Part shown: in pieces, positions 44,174 through 54,671 of the stretch
How the letters are laid out: the number at the start of each line of letters is the position of its first letter
How positions within the stretch are numbered: the stretch's first letter is position 1
Assembly (NCBI RefSeq): GCF_002878395.1
Contig: NC_061115.1
Span: forward strand, 56,584,196 to 56,648,195
Length of the DNA: 64,000 nucleotides
Origin: Capsicum annuum
Taxonomy: Eukaryota; Streptophyta; Magnoliopsida; Solanales; Solanaceae
Reading direction: 5' to 3'
Notes under the pieces: model-generated
The model's database searches: none
Seen by the model: only the letters and a program-made list of their open reading frames with translations
Told to the model about the DNA's origin: nothing
Program-made: the position numbers and the translations under genes

Positions 44174-44897
44174 TTATAAAAGACGATAAAATATCAACAA
44201 TTTTATTCATCATAGTATGAATAGAAGAGGGATCTATACACATCTCTCTCTCTATATATATATATGATTCCATAAAGGAAAATGATGGGTCGGTAATTAG
44301 CAAATTTTCAACAAAGTGATAAGTTGCTATTTTAAATTAAAAGAAATTATAAATATACAAAAATTCATATAAAATACAAAATAAAGAGAAATCATCAACA
44401 TCATTCTTACGACTTTAATCATTTAAAAAATACAAAACAATCATTAGCCTTCACCTTATTTTTTCCACTCTAATTGAAGAATGAAAATATATAATACGTG
44501 CACCAAAAATGTAATAACTTAATATGATCATTTCTACAAAGCCTTACAATATCTCTATTTATAGAACTACAATATGGAATACCAAATATTGTCATAAATA
44601 TGAGTATTAACTATTTTAGGGATTGTGATAATAAGAAGTTGTGAAAGTAATGAAAATAAAGACCATTAAGTTTTGTGTTAAAAAATACAAATAAATGGTC
44701 AATTGACATATTTATTATTCTACAATAAAAATAGAGAAGTAGGAAAAATTATCAAAAGATAAGAAAATAAATAAATACAATTTCTAGCAATGATTATACT
44801 GATGATAAGCTTGTATAGTTTATCCCTTAGCCTTTTTTTTTATGCAACTGTTGATTGCATGTCTCTCAGCGCTTTCTAATGTTATTTATTAGAAAGT
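44174..44897. other. AT-rich region, possible Helitron body
   Basis: No coding sequence. A (CT)n(TA)n stretch lies at 44243-44265. The segment about 44310-44450 is related in direct orientation to 45250-45382 plus 52440-52510, that is, to the insertion site of the CACTA element. Confidence 0.45.
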
Positions 44898-45200
44898 TCA
44901 CGCCATCATACGATGTTATTTTATTTTTGTACAAAAAAAGTCAACAGACTCAAGACAACATTTTTATTGATTTTGGTGTTATTTAAAGCTTATAATGAAG
45001 GATTTGTGAATGAAGATTCATGAAAAAAATTGTACTTTTATTATTAATATAAAGGTCACACCATTATACGTCGATAAGTTTTTTGAAAAAAAATCTAAAA
45101 AGACTCAAGACATTATTTTATTGATTGTAGTGTTACGTAAAACTTATAATGAAGGATTTGTAATTGAAAATTCGTGAAAAAAATTAATACCTAGACGTTT
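44898..45200. repeat. Two-copy tandem repeat, about 156 bp
   Basis: Copies start at about 44898 (gttcacgccatcatacg) and 45054 (ggtcacaccattatacg). Both contain gactcaagac, then 'ttattga', then 'cttataatgaaggatttg' and 'cgtgaaaaaaatt'-like ends. Confidence 0.75.
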
Positions 45201-45382
45201 TTAAGAAATTAAAAGGCCAAAAAAGGAGGAAAAAATAATTATGTCCAAAAAGTTATAAGTTACTATTTTGAACTAAACTAAATTATAAACATATGAAAAT
45301 TAGAAATTCATATATATATGTGTGTGTGTGTGTTACAAAATAAAGAAAATCATAGAGAAAATATGTAAAAATAAATAATGCA
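45201..45382. other. AT-rich flank with TG microsatellite
   Basis: Non-coding left flank of the CACTA element. It contains tatatatatgtgtgtgtgtgtgt near 45310-45335. The last three bases, gca at 45380-45382, are the target-site duplication. Confidence 0.6.
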
Positions 45383-45401
45383 CACTACAACATTTTTGGC
45401 C
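45383..45401 (+). repeat. CACTA left terminal inverted repeat
   Basis: CACTACAACATTTTTGGCC, identical to the reverse complement of 52418-52436. Confidence 0.95.
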
Positions 45402-45915
45402 TACAGCCACTCTTGTAAAGTGTGGCCTAAAATAGCAGAAAATGTGGCCTTTGATCAAAGGCTACACTTTTGGACTTTAGGCCACACTTTTAGGGGGTGG
45501 CCTAAAGAGGCGTAACCTTTGATCAAAGGCCACGCTGTTCAAATGTTGCCATATCAGCTACATTTAAAAAGCGTGGCCATTAATGTTTAAAGACCACGCT
45601 TTGTAGCTTGTAATTGGCAACACTATTATTTGATAAAGCTACGCTTATAAGTGTTGCCTTTGTTTTGCTATTGGTCACGCTTCACAAGTGTAGCCTTTTG
45701 TAGCACCTCTATAATAACACTTTAAGAACTTTGCCTTTGTTTAATTAATGGGCATGCTTCACAAGTGTAGCCTTTCGTAGCACCTTTATAATAACACTTA
45801 ACAAACGTGGTCTTTTCTTTATTACTAACCACACATAAAAAACGTAGCCTTTTATATATCCTCTATGACAACACTTCTAAAGTGTAAGCATATTTTATCC
45901 ACACTCTTAAAGTGT
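45402..45915. repeat. CACTA left subterminal repeat array
   Basis: Dense copies of short motifs such as gtgtggcc, ggccacgct, ggctacact and aagtgtagcc, on both strands and often paired as inverted repeats (for example tttgatcaaagg at 45448 and 45518). In the En/Spm family such motifs bind the TNPA-type protein. Confidence 0.75.
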
Positions 45916-47554
45916 AGCAATATTACCTAAAAATTGAAGTGCATAAATCTCACGCATGTATCACTAAGCACATTACATAAATATAACAAATATATAATCT
46001 CACGCATGCACTAATAACCTAATAAATAATTGAAATGCATAGATTTTATTTCAAAAAAATGTCTTTTACATACTAATAAGAAAACAACATAATAAAAATT
46101 GTATCAAGTTTCACAAAACCAAATGTATGTAATAACGTATATCAAAATATTTCAAAAATTCTTCATCATTCACTTCAATCTCAATCAAGCTGAGTTGTGG
46201 CGCCCACCATTCAAATTTGATCCCTCGCATAGATCCTACATATTCAAAATGAACAAACGAAGTAAATATAAATATTTTTTCAATCTTGATATGAGGAAGT
46301 ATGTGAATCCAAAGTTTCTTTAATTCATTTCAATCAAGTTAAAAGTTCAGGATTTAAACTTTCTGTGAATTTCTAAGATAAAGTACCTTTTCGTGAATCG
46401 AAGCATGAGTCGAGCCCGAAGAATTTGATAAAAAATTTTCTCGTATAGCTTGTGCACTACTCGCATCAGGTGAAGGTGTGTTAGATCAATCAAGTTAATC
46501 TGTGATGAATGAGCCAACAACTATTTCACAACCTATGCACCCTAAGAATGTTCCAGCATTCATTGTAGCAAATTCATTTCTATCCCTTTTTTGTCCAAGA
46601 TGTATATGTGTGTATTGCAGGTAAGCCCACATGACTGTAATTTACAGGTGCTTCAAATCAAAAAGATCTTACAAATAACTTTAAATTGAGTGTATAAAAA
46701 ACATGTCTTGCATTCATTTTATTGGCATAAATACCACAAATTTAATATTGGTTGATGCTGATTGAGGAAACAAGCATCTTCTAGTATGTACTCAGAGTTA
46801 GCACTATGAATATAAGAAAATTTGTGAATCCATTTTTTTACATCTCAATTACTTAATCTAAGGGAGATCAGAATAGTGGGTTGACATTAAAGAAACCAAC
46901 ATTTGTTCACGTTGTTGAACAAAAAAGAGAAGAGACATTAATTAGCACAATTTAATCATGAAGAAGAGTATACCAACAACAATAAGTAATATTGTTAGTT
47001 ATCCTAATTTGTTTGAACTAGTATTGTTACGAATGCGGCTGCCGACACCTTATAAGTTAGATGGTTTTTCCTCAACTTCCATTACTAATATATATGGTTT
47101 TGATAAACTATTTTTTATACTAACAGCTACTTTTGATGGTCTCTACCTATTAGTCCTGGGCATTATTTCAAGCAAGTGCCATACTCACCAACTTAAACGA
47201 ACTAGCAATTAACAACTTTCAGAACAGCAGGGAAAACAAAAATATTAAGCCGTATAACCTCTTACATTATTCTATATAAGCTAACATACAAAGGGTAGAA
47301 GCTACAAAAGCTCAAATGCACCAGTAACACAGGATAGTTCTCTGTTTTCTGCGATAAAGAAAAACTGAAACACCCCATTTAAGCAATCTTTTATTATGTT
47401 CACTTTAACACATCACTATGATTCTTAGCCTTGCTCCATTTCGATCTTCATGGCTGTCTATTAAGCTCAAGTTCATGCTCTCTACATAAAAAGTATTGTT
47501 ATTCATTTTAATAATAAATACAACAAGATAAAAACTATTCATAAAAAGAAAATA
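45916..47554. other. CACTA interior, non-coding left part
   Basis: No recognisable domain; the ORFs at 46099 and 46958 (plus) have no family. Downstream of the transposase frame it could hold the last transposase exon (the usual DUF4216-like end was not found). It contains copy 1 (about 46500-47260) of an internal direct duplication; copy 2 is at about 50530-51260. Confidence 0.45.
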
Positions 47555-50100
47555 CTATAAGTGATTAAAGTACCTAATATACTCTTGAACTTCATCACAA
47601 TTGGCCAATAAGTATACATGCGCCTGATTTAGTGACTTGTTATCTAAAACAATAGCTACATTTTGCTTTGCTCCTAAAGGACAACATTTGCAAAGGAACA
47701 AACTTAAAGAAGGTGCATCACCGGAGCCATACTTATCATCATTTCTAGGTCTTTTATTAAATCTGGTACGTACAACCGTATGTAAATATCTAGAGCATAA
47801 AGTTAAACACTCTTCAACCAAATATGCCTCTGGTATAGATCCTTCTAGATAATTTTTATTGTGGACATATGATTTAAATGTACACATATCTCTTTCCAAG
47901 GGATACATCCATCGATTTTGAACTGGACCTCCTAATCTTGCCTCATTAGCCAAATGAATAGGCAAATGAATCATTATATTAAAAAATGTAGGAGGAAAAA
48001 TTTGCTCTAACCGATTTATTGTTTCTATCATCTCAGCTTCTAAGTAATTTATTTCCTTCATTGTGGTAACTTTTTGACATAAACGACGAAAGAAGAAACT
48101 AAAGAATCAAAGCAATAGCAACATGATCAGGAAGGATCCTTTTAATTGGTATTGACAGCAAGTAATGTAACATGAAATGAGCATCATGAGTCTTATAGCC
48201 AGATAATTTTCTTTCATCTAGTTGCACACACCTAGATATGTTGGAGGCAATTCCATTAGGTAGTTTTGCTTTCTTTAAAACTCCACAAAAAATTGATTTT
48301 TTGCCATTAGTCATTGAGAAACATGCTTTTGCAATCTTGATTCTCTTGCTATTCGTGGTATCTTATGGATGAAGGCTCTTCCTAATTACCATCTATTTCA
48401 AATCATAATGAGCCTTTGCATGATCTTTTGTTTTGCCAGAAATATCCAAAAGAGTTCCAATCACAGCATCAACTATGTTCTTTTCTACATGCATCACATT
48501 AAGGTTGTTGGGCAATGGATTGTGCTCCCAATAAGGTAATTCAAAAAATATTGACCTTTTTTTCTACGGCCCATAATTTGTTCTCTTTATCTTCTTCCAA
48601 AATACGTTTTTCATGTTTCGTAAGCTATTGAGCATATCGATTCCCTTTAACAAACGCGGAGGGGTCTAAATTCAGTTTTTCTATTGAAAGACTTTTTATT
48701 AGATCTCCATGGATGATCCATGGGTAGAAAAATACGATGATCCATATAGCACGTCTTTCTACTATGTTTAAGATAGCAAGAATTAGTGCCATAATAAAAA
48801 CATGGGCAAGCCATCTTTTCTTTTGTACTCCAACCAGATAACATAGCATATGTAGGGAAGTCACTGATTGTCCACAGAAAAATTGCTCTCATTTGAAAGG
48901 TTTGATTTCTTGAAGCATCATATGTTTCAACACCTGTTTGCCATAAGAAATTCAACTCATCAATCAATGGCTGTAAATAAACGTCAATATCATTTCTAGG
49001 TGAACGACGCCCGGGAATGAATAAGAAAAGCATAGAATACTCTGGTTTCATAACATCCAAGGTGGAAAATTATACACCTTCATCATAAATGGCCATGTTC
49101 TATAAGATATACTCATGCTCTGAAATGGATTGAATCCATCAGTTGATAAGCCAAGTCTTACATTACAAGAATCTAGTGCAAAATCTAGATACAAGCTATC
49201 AAAATATTTCCATGCTTGTCCATCAGCGTGGTGCCTTAACTTTTCATTTTTAGAATGCTCCTCGTCATGCCACCTCAATGAATCTACTGTCTTTGAGCAT
49301 ATATATAGCCTTTTTGAGTCTAGGAATTAATGGAAAATATCTCAAAACTTTTGCCGGAACACGATGAGGTTTTTTAGAAGTCTCAACAACCTCACAATCT
49401 ACTTCAGGAGGTTTAATATATCGAGAAGCTCCGCAAACATGATACGATTCATCATCCTTATGGTCATTTCTAAACAGAATACAATCATTAGGACAAGCAT
49501 GAATTTTCTCATAATCAACATTGGGATCCTTGACCATAGACTTGGCTTTATTGTATAATGGAGGAATGTTCAACTTTGGCATTGCCTCTTTTAACAATTC
49601 TAAAAGAGAAGTAAACGATTCATTGCTCCATCCATGCAGACACTTCAATAAATATAAATGGATTGTGAATGATAATCTAGAAAATCCTTTAGAACCGGGA
49701 TATAGCTCTTGGCTTGTCTTATCCATTAAGTTATAAAACTTCTTGGCATCTTCATCTAGACCTTCATAAAGTCCTTTAGCTTGTGCAACATGTATAAATT
49801 GATCATTCAACAATCCATCAATATCATCATTTGAGTTATCCATATAATCATCACCATTCAAATCGATTTCCCATTCCCCGTGATTGATCCACCTTTTATA
49901 ACCATCAACAAATCCATGGCCAATTAGATGATTATACACTACATCTCTTCGAGTCCAACGAACATTACAACATTTATCACATAGGCACTGAATTTCTTCG
50001 CCTTGAGGATCTCCATAAGTGTAAGCAAAATCCAAGAAAGATTTAACACCCTTTTCTACTCAGCATTATACCTAGGTAAATCCATCCAATCCTTAGACGG
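47555..50100 (-). pseudogene. TNP2-type CACTA transposase pseudogene
   Basis: Transposase that would cut and paste the element. Reading leftwards from about 50100: a PSKDWMDLPRYNAE start block with a stop, the transposase-associated zinc-like domain (CLCDKCCNVRWTRRDVVYNH, then WINHGE), and a long N-terminal part to about 49310. A one-base change in a T5/A5 run at 49311-49315 shifts the frame. The core follows: LSTDGFNPFQ, then TYDASRNQTFQMRAIFLWTI, SDFPTYAMLSGWSTKEKM and CYMDHRIFLPMDHPW. Next is a WEHNPLPNNLNVMHVEKNIV stretch near 48520. Last is the DUF4218-type part, 48314-47555, with LEQIFPPTFFNIMIHLPIHL and EARLGGPVQNRWMYP. At least four frameshifts or stops. A possible splice donor ag-gtactt lies at about 47572. 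Confidence 0.9.
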
Positions 50101-52000
50101 AACATTTGTATTCCTAAAGAAAGTCAATATTAAAATTAGATCTCGTAACATACAAAAGCATTATTTACTTACTAGTAACTTCTAAAAGCCACGAGTAAGT
50201 TATCAAAATTATGTGTTGGTTGATGATAAAAATTTCTTACCTAGTCATAGCACTTCTGCTAAGCTGAACCAAAGTTTAAATCAGCCTCTTCAGATTTTTC
50301 TGAATGTTCTAACAAAAAGTAAGTAAAATTAATAAGTGACAGTAACAAAGACATTTCTAACCATCATAATACTGGTGGATATTCGAAAAAAAAAAACAAT
50401 ATTTCTAATATTTTGGTGATGAATGAACTAACTTTCTAACCTGTATTATATCGAGATACCTGTTTGGAAGTGGAGAGACTGCTAACAATTCTCAGATTAC
50501 TCATAATGTGGAAAAAGCTACAAGTAAGGAGCCTGCCCCAAAGCCATCTATTGTTTCACAACCTATGGATAACACCAACAATGTTCCAACAGGCATTCAC
50601 AGTAGCAACGCAAACAACTATTTACAAATGATCCCAACGAAAGGCAGTTTTACAATTTTAAAACAAGGCAATCATTTTATTAAAGTGGCTGAAAAGCCCC
50701 TATAAACAAGTGAATACAAGAAAATGGATGACTTGCAGAAGGACAGGTTTTTTAAAGAATGACATTTGATAATCTAGACTAACAGGAACCTCATGGATGC
50801 ACCAAGGTTCACTCAAAACCAATTATGAGCCCCCTCCCCTCCCCCCGCGGTACAAATTCAGTTCTGTTCATTTTTTATCCAAGGGTAGTTCTGTAAAAGG
50901 TTTCAGCATATCACAGGGTAAGTTGTAGACATTATACCTGCCAAGGCACAAAACAAGAAACATCGATACCAAACAAAACATCCATAATTCCATAGCATCA
51001 TTTGGTCTTGACTAGGCTTTAATATATCTATCGTTCTACCTTTTTTCTTAGAGAGTGACACGAGGAAACATGAAATAGCATCCAGCAGATAAAAGAAAGA
51101 GCAGTTTGATCAGATCAACAATTTAATTTCTTAACCTATTTTAAGATGAAGACCATAATTTAACAACAGCCACATGTAACTATTTTCCAAGATTCGAGTC
51201 CTGAAGACAGTAACAGCTTTTAGAACAACAGGGAAAAAAATAAATTAAGACCTAGCACCTTCAACATTCATCTGTATATGTAAAGATTGCTTTTTTGAAG
51301 TAGTTTAAGCGTACTTCGGACCGAAGAGTATTGTGTTTCTAAGGTTCACTCAAGCCATGTAATTTGAGTTTGTTTTCAAATTTTTTTTTTGAATTGGATC
51401 ATGAGATCCTGGAAATGAAAAATCAAAACAAAAAATCAAGAGAAACAACTGAGACAAATATGAAAAACTGCAGCAAAATCTTCAGTCTGACTACGCCTTG
51501 TTCGCCTCGTGATGACTCATTTCAGCATATCAAGGCCATGACTTGTTACAGATTTTAAGAAGAAAAAAAATATTGAGTTTAATAAAAGCTTTCTGCACTC
51601 AGTTCATAAAACTAGAATAATCTACATGAAATTCTTGAATCGATAAAAACCAAATTCAGAAATCATAATTCAACACCTCACATTCTCTTCAATCGCATAA
51701 ATTAGAATAATAACACACCCAAAATTGGCATTCCCAGAATCCAAGAAACCCAAAAGAACCAACAAATTCCCAAAATCAAGCTCAAAAAATGGCAAAACAA
51801 CGAAAAGGGTGTTCAAATTCACTGATAGAGAAAAAAAACACCAAAAGGAGAGATTGACTACTACCTTTAGGTTCTCGCCGGTGGTTTCTGCTCCTCGCCC
51901 CTCGCCAATGGTCGCCCTTCCCGGTTGTTCCTCTTTTGAGCCGACGACGTCTTTGTCGCCAGTGTTAGTGTTATTTAACGGTAAAGAGACCTGGTTCCAT
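50101..52000 (-). other. CACTA interior right part and candidate 5' UTR exon
   Basis: Upstream of the transposase frame. About 52000-51860 is GC- and CpG-rich compared with the rest and, on the minus strand, ends with 'cgagaacctaaag' and a gtagta donor, as in a 5' UTR exon before an intron. The rest is AT-rich and includes copy 2 of the internal duplication. The ORFs at 50508 and 51725 on the plus strand match no family. Confidence 0.4.
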
Positions 52001-52029
52001 ACTATTCGACCTAAGCCTAATACCTGTGT

Positions 52030-52417
52030 TAATTTAGTGTAGGGTTTTTCATTTTTAATATCCTCAACTCTTTTTGGTTAATTATGTTGGAGGAAAATTA
52101 AAATATTTGGGAGGGAGATTGAGAAAATTTTAATGAAAAATTTAGACCACAATTATAAAATGTTGTCTTTTAAATTATAATAATACTACACTTAAAAATG
52201 TAGAAAATGTAGTCATATATGTGAATAAGTGTTGTCAATTATATCATTATTTGGAAACATTTGTAAGTGTGGTCTACATTATTAAAAACCACGCTTTCAA
52301 AGCGTTGCCAAATGTAATGTGGCCAGAAGTTAAAAATTAAGATTACGCTTTAAAAGTGTGGTCTTTAATGGTATAGGTCACACTTGTAAAATGTGGCTCA
52401 GATTTAGTGTGGCCTTG
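52030..52417. repeat. CACTA right subterminal repeat array
   Basis: Repeats of tgtggtc, accacgctt, aaatgtagtc, gtgtggcc and related motifs, mirroring those on the left side. Confidence 0.7.
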
Positions 52418-52436
52418 GGCCAAAAATGTTGTAGTG
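52418..52436 (-). repeat. CACTA right terminal inverted repeat
   Basis: GGCCAAAAATGTTGTAGTG, the exact complement of the left end, followed by the GCA duplication. Confidence 0.95.
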
Positions 52437-52439
52437 GCA

Positions 52440-54350
52440 ATATCATTCTTACAATCTTAATCATTAAAAAATAGAAGAAAAAAATACAAAATTAATACAC
52501 AATCTTTCAAACTCTTACAAACATCCACTCCCAATCTTATTCTTCGAGTCAAACTAAAGCATTAATATAATATGCACTAAAACAAATAACTTAAAAGACT
52601 AATATAAAGCACATAAAAAAAAACGAAACTTATAAGAGCAAAGTTACAAAATCAAAATATAAACACTTTGGTTATTGATATTGTAAAATAACTCAAAGAA
52701 TCCTAAAAGGTTTTGCTTGATCATTGATAAGAGCCCCCCAAAATACAATATATGAAAAAAAAAAAAAAAAAAGATCTAACAAAGAACTTGTGTTTATTTC
52801 ATCGAGAGACGAAAGAAACTTTGATCAACTCAATAGAATATGGTGAATTTTTGTGGAGAAGTTGCTTTGATTGATGATGGATTTGCAATCGGCAAAAACT
52901 CACACGCATATACCCAAAAGCTACACATGAAGAAAAAAATAACTGGTCTATAAACTCATACTTATGAATATTCATGTGATGATAATTTTATAAAAAAAAA
53001 TGAAAAAACATTGTTAATAAAATAAGAAGCATACTGAATAACTTCTCCGAATGTTAAATACGTACATGGCTGATGATGTAAACAAAATAAAAAATTATAA
53101 ATAAGAAAATGGATGAACTTTTCATCAGCTATCATTGATGAGATTAACTGGTTATACAATATGTGCACCATTATGAACATTTGATTAACAGAGTTAAATA
53201 TAGTGACTTTTGAGTTTTATTTAAATACATAATTTTTTTTCTTTTATTATATAATTAATAGAGTCAAATATAGTGACTTTCAAGTTATATTTAATCACAT
53301 AAATATTTAAAATGAGGAGAAAACTCAATTAATATCCAAAATAAATTATAAAAAGAGATAAATAACATTGGAGTCCTCTAAGACATGCCACATAGGAATA
53401 AGAATGGGCTAAGATTCTCATATATATTTATATAGAGAGAGAGATTGAAGTACAAAGAACTCTATGAGAACATTAATGTTACGTTTTAAGTGACTATTAA
53501 TACATGATATATTACTTGAGATACTGAAGCCATTGAATATTTTCATTAATTAGTTCCGAAGATCTCCAAAACTATTGCTTGCTAGAATAATTAGTGAAAT
53601 AATGGAAATATGTAACTGAGTGTGAATAATAAGATGGATTCACCTTTCAATTTTGATTTACATGGATTTAAAAACTAAAAAAATGTCTTTTAATATACAA
53701 ATATTTATCTGGATTTGAAAACTAAAAAGAGTCTTTGTAATATTCAGATATTTTTTAAAATTTAGCTTGTACAATTAATTAATTTGTTATGATCGTGCTA
53801 ATGCGGTTAATTGTTATCTAGTTATACATAATCAATAGTTGATAATATTGGATTATCCTTTCTTAACAATTTTTTGATAAAGAAAATCATAAAAACAATG
53901 TGTTGTCGCCAAATAAAGAAGTTGGAAAAATTAAAAATTTCTCTCGCCGAAAAAATTATGATTTATATTACGCGAAAGATAGTTCTCTTTTTTATTGCCT
54001 CAACTTTTACTTCTCTCAAAAGAATTCAATAGTTTTATGCTATTATTAAAGACAAACTATATAAGACTATTATCATAATAATTCCGGTTAATTCTTCAAC
54101 ATATATACTGAGTCTATTTTTTGACATCACATCTTTTATATTTTTTAATAAATTTTTAATTACATGAAGGATAATAGAAAGGGAAGGGATTGTAAGCCTT
54201 AGCATCCCCACTTCAAAATTTATGGTTTAGTCTAACTAAAATTAGCTTGTTTAACCTGTTCATTAATTTCAATTTTCTAGCTGTAAATTTATTATATTTA
54301 AAATAGTTTTGTTCTTCTTGTATATAATTTTATTAATTGATACAAGACAC
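52440..54350. other. AT-rich region without genes
   Basis: Very AT-rich, with an A-run at 52757-52774 and two related segments ('agttaaatatagtgacttt' at about 53192 and 'gtcaaatatagtgacttt' at about 53264). The start (52440-52510) continues the copy of 44385-44450 interrupted by the CACTA element. A (GA)n/TATA stretch lies near 53415-53445. The ORF at 53180-52962 (minus) has no recognisable product. Confidence 0.5.
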
Positions 54351-54378
54351 ACGTGTAAAACACGTACACTTAACTAGT
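54351..54378 (+). other. Helitron-like 3' end (plus strand)
   Basis: Hairpin ACGTGT-AAA-ACACGT (54351-54365), eight bases, CTAG (54374-54377), then T. This matches the canonical Helitron terminus. A TC start with similar surroundings occurs near 53414 but is unproven. Confidence 0.5.
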
Positions 54379-54557
54379 GTAAAAAATAAAGTATGAGAAT
54401 AGTACATTTATTGAGATCATAATAATTAGATTCAAACAAAATATCTATAATCTATAATCTATATATGCAATTATTATATTCAATATTTGATGTAGCTTAT
54501 TCTCATGTATTTGTCTAAAGTCTAAATATGTATACTGAACTTGCGATGTTTTGTGTA
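54379..54557. other. AT-rich spacer
   Basis: No feature seen. Confidence 0.5.
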
Positions 54558-54671
54558 AACTACTAAAAAAAACCTGAAAAAAACAACCACAAAAACCCAA
54601 TCACACATTGTGGTTGGAAAATCGATCACAAGTGGTCGGTTTTTTATTTTTTATTTTTTAAAAAAAGCGAC
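54558..54671 (+). mobile_element. CACTA-like left terminus, cut by element K
   Basis: Starts AACTACTAAAAAAAACC, one base from the CACTACTAAAAAAA-type end of some CACTA families. It has subterminal motifs with inverted symmetry: caaccacaaaa / ttgtggttgg and cgatcacaagtggtcgg. It stops where element K begins; the remainder would lie beyond K, outside the window. Confidence 0.35.

Larger units (their letters stand above)
45383..52436 (-). mobile_element. Complete CACTA (En/Spm) DNA transposon G
   Basis: 7,054 bp. The left end is CACTACAACATTTTTGGCC; the right end, read on the minus strand, is the same 19 bases, a perfect terminal inverted repeat. The 3-bp direct duplication GCA lies at 45380-45382 and 52437-52439, as expected for the superfamily. 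Both subterminal regions hold many ggcca/gtgtggcc/aagtgtagcc motifs in both orientations. One decayed TNP2-type transposase gene lies on the minus strand. Fully bounded, so the insertion is structurally intact. Confidence 0.93.

Noticed and set aside
46958..47212. 84-codon plus-strand ORF in the CACTA element
   Set aside because: No recognisable domain, AT-rich codons, antisense to the transposase gene direction.
51725..52042. 105-codon plus-strand ORF in the CACTA element
   Set aside because: Lies opposite the probable 5' UTR exon of the transposase; low-complexity Lys/Pro/Ser composition and no family.
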